Below, piece after piece: positions 62,629 to 64,000 of a DNA stretch of 64,000 bases; positions within the stretch are counted from its first letter, which is position 1, and each line of letters opens with the position of its first letter. Source of the DNA: Desertivirga xinjiangensis (lineage in GTDB: Bacteria; Bacteroidota; Bacteroidia; Sphingobacteriales; Sphingobacteriaceae). The stretch lies in the NCBI RefSeq assembly GCF_024436435.1, contig NZ_JAFMZP010000003.1, positions 558,001-622,000 on the forward strand. The letters are read 5' to 3'. The notes under the pieces were generated by a model. That model saw only the letters and a list, made by a program, of their open reading frames with translations. It ran no database searches and was not told the DNA's origin. The translations under genes were made by a program, and so were the position numbers.

Positions 62629-64000
62629 CTATTTCTTTAGATTTCTCCGCCTTCTTTCCTTTCTTGATTCTCTCCTTTTGTCACGGTATGGGCTTTCCTG
62701 GCTGTTGCCCTGGAACTGTTCCTTCAGATTGCGCTCACGTTCAGGCGTAAGTCCTATCGTCTCCCGTAACCCCGAAAATAAACTTTGCCATATGGTACCA
62801 AGAAAAGTAACTGAATCGGGGCGATAGTAGCTGATGTTACCCAGTCTGAGAGCCTCGCCTGTGGAGGGATTATCTTCTTTTATAAGAAGGTTATTCGCGA
62901 CAATCGATTTGAGCATCTGTTTGCGAAGCACTTTCTGGGAATCAATCTTTAACAAACCGATGCTCAGGTTTTCATAGCCCATGGTTAACCTTCCGGATGA
63001 TTTGCGATAGTTCCCCTTTACATAGAATTTTGCACTGCTGATCCTTCCTGCATTTATTCTCAACATGGCCAATGGCCTGCTTAGCTGGTTGAAGTTTCTT
63101 GCATTCATTTCCGAGAGCTGACCTGAATATTTATATTCAGAAAAAGGTGATCTAAGGTCGAAGTTTATTGCAAAGTCTAATCTAGATTTCCCAAAGAGCA
63201 TAGCAGAAAAGCTTCCTTTAAGCCAATTGTTTTCATTGATTGTAATTGTATCGTTGGTGAAGTTTGAAAGCTTGGCATTAATGCCATTAAAGAATATCCT
63301 CCCCGTACGTGCGGTAACAGGACTGTATTCATGATAATGCAGTGAGGAATTCTGAATATTGACGGTGTCGATCAGAGTGTTTAACCTGATTCTTTTCAAA
63401 GCGAGCTGTGGAAAGTTAATGCCCCTGTCAAATTTTGGAGCCTCTTTCCGTTTATCAAGGAAGATTTTCATGTCCGCCTTAAGCAAACGTAAACTGGAGG
63501 CTCTAAGCTGGCGTTTATCGATAAGCCGTTTGATGTCGATGTTGCTAAGAATCGCTTCATGCAGGATCAGATTGTACATGGCCTTTCTCGCAGGCAGACG
63601 TTTTGAAAATTCCAGGTCGGCATATCGGGGTATCACTTGTAATCCCTTTACCTGTGCATATCGTCTTGATGAAGAGATCTGCAGGTCGTCAAACAAGACG
63701 CTGTACATCTTGTCCCTGCTCAAAAATTCGTGTTTCCTGATCTGTACAAATACTTCCTTCGTGAAATAGAACCGCGACTTGTCGTGTTGGCTAAGCGAAT
63801 CAATTAAAAGATCATCAATTCTGACAGAAAGATTTTTCACACCATCAATTTCCGGCTTTCCAAGGCTCCTGTCGTTATATTGGAAATCGACATTATCCAG
63901 TAATATTTCCTGAATTTTAATGGATTTCAAATATTTTGAGAGGCGCTGCCAGGCTGTTCGCTTATCTAAGGGTTCATTACTGTCGTCGCGTGGATTCTGA
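62629..64000 (-). CDS. Large AsmA-like/DUF748-type envelope protein, C-terminal part
   Basis: The frame remains open to the window edge, so at least 457 residues are shown and the N-terminus is outside. Its pattern of short amphipathic beta segments with repeated phrases (VDFQYNDRS, LSVRIDDLLIDSLS, LHEAILSNIDIKRLI, LKRIRLNTLIDTVNIQNSSLHYHEY, SGQLSEMNARNFN) is typical of AsmA/TamB-like repeating beta-groove proteins. The C-terminus is very basic (YRDKRRESRKERRRRNLKK). Such proteins span the periplasm and move lipids. That role here is inferred from the sequence pattern only. Confidence 0.7.
   Translation of the reverse strand, partial: QNPRDDSNEPLDKRTAWQRLSKYLKSIKIQEILLDNVDFQYNDRSLGKPEIDGVKNLSVRIDDLLIDSLSQHDKSRFYFTKEVFVQIRKHEFLSRDKMYSVLFDDLQISSSRRYAQVKGLQVIPRYADLEFSKRLPARKAMYNLILHEAILSNIDIKRLIDKRQLRASSLRLLKADMKIFLDKRKEAPKFDRGINFPQLALKRIRLNTLIDTVNIQNSSLHYHEYSPVTARTGRIFFNGINAKLSNFTNDTITINENNWLKGSFSAMLFGKSRLDFAINFDLRSPFSEYKYSGQLSEMNARNFNQLSRPLAMLRINAGRISSAKFYVKGNYRKSSGRLTMGYENLSIGLLKIDSQKVLRKQMLKSIVANNLLIKEDNPSTGEALRLGNISYYRPDSVTFLGTIWQSLFSGLRETIGLTPERERNLKEQFQGNSQESPYRDKRRESRKERRRRNLKK

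Noticed and set aside
1-64000. CRISPR arrays, insertion sequences, prophage or integron
   Set aside because: No regularly spaced repeats, transposase, integrase or phage structural genes were found; the only tandem repeats are the tRNA-Asp unit and short regulatory motifs.

Overview
The window looks like chromosomal DNA of a Bacteroidota bacterium, most likely Sphingobacteriaceae (Pedobacter-like). The evidence is a SusC/SusD pair, a type IX secretion C-terminal sorting domain, many lipoproteins with Bacteroidota-style lipoboxes, TAnnTTTG promoter elements, and housekeeping genes typical of that group. No insertion sequence, phage, CRISPR array or plasmid function was seen. Genus assignment is inference.

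Region 1 (1-28107) is an accessory carbohydrate locus. It opens with the tail of a PQQ-dependent dehydrogenase and a TIM-barrel sugar isomerase-like lipoprotein. A leftward pair follows, GH140-like (DUF4038) and ThuA-like. A long rightward polysaccharide utilisation locus (PUL) then runs GH5, DctA-type symporter, DUF4886 SGNH lipoprotein, T9SS surface protein, SusC, SusD, two glycan-binding proteins (paralogues), GDSL hydrolase, a second GH5, SASA-type acetylesterase and a GH78 alpha-L-rhamnosidase. An AraC regulator (leftward) is divergent from a sodium:solute symporter and a GH130 4-O-beta-D-mannosyl-D-glucose phosphorylase. Taken together, surface GH5 enzymes would cut an acetylated beta-glucan or glucomannan-like chain carrying rhamnose, SusCD would import oligosaccharides, esterases and GH78 would trim them, and SSS plus GH130 would import and phosphorolyse Man-Glc. 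The exact polymer is not determined by the sequence.

Region 2 (28146-36400) holds two tandem tRNA-Asp genes each with its own terminator, prfA, an lpxH operon with two secreted proteins, a prolyl oligopeptidase, and a histidine kinase overlapping a DinB-like gene.

Region 3 (36500-44970) holds pyruvate dehydrogenase E1 alpha and E2, a U32-family (TrhP-like) tRNA hydroxylation protein translationally coupled to a small ferredoxin, a two-domain class II aldolase with a degenerate second half, a secreted aspartyl-protease/PDZ protein and an unusual secreted FAD protein.

Region 4 (44989-51468) is an OmpA lipoprotein followed by a phosphate regulon: OprP-like porin, pstS, pstC, pstA, pstB, phoU. 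Both the porin and pstS are preceded by 11-bp-phased TTAACA/TTAATA repeats that look like Pho boxes.

Region 5 (51475-64000) holds a polysaccharide deacetylase, an OmpR-type two-component system, DUF3127, an RlmL-like rRNA methyltransferase, a small-ORF/possible RNA region, a LytS/LytTR two-component system, PlsC, a Nudix hydrolase, ilvE, and the 3' part of a large AsmA-like protein that runs off the window end.
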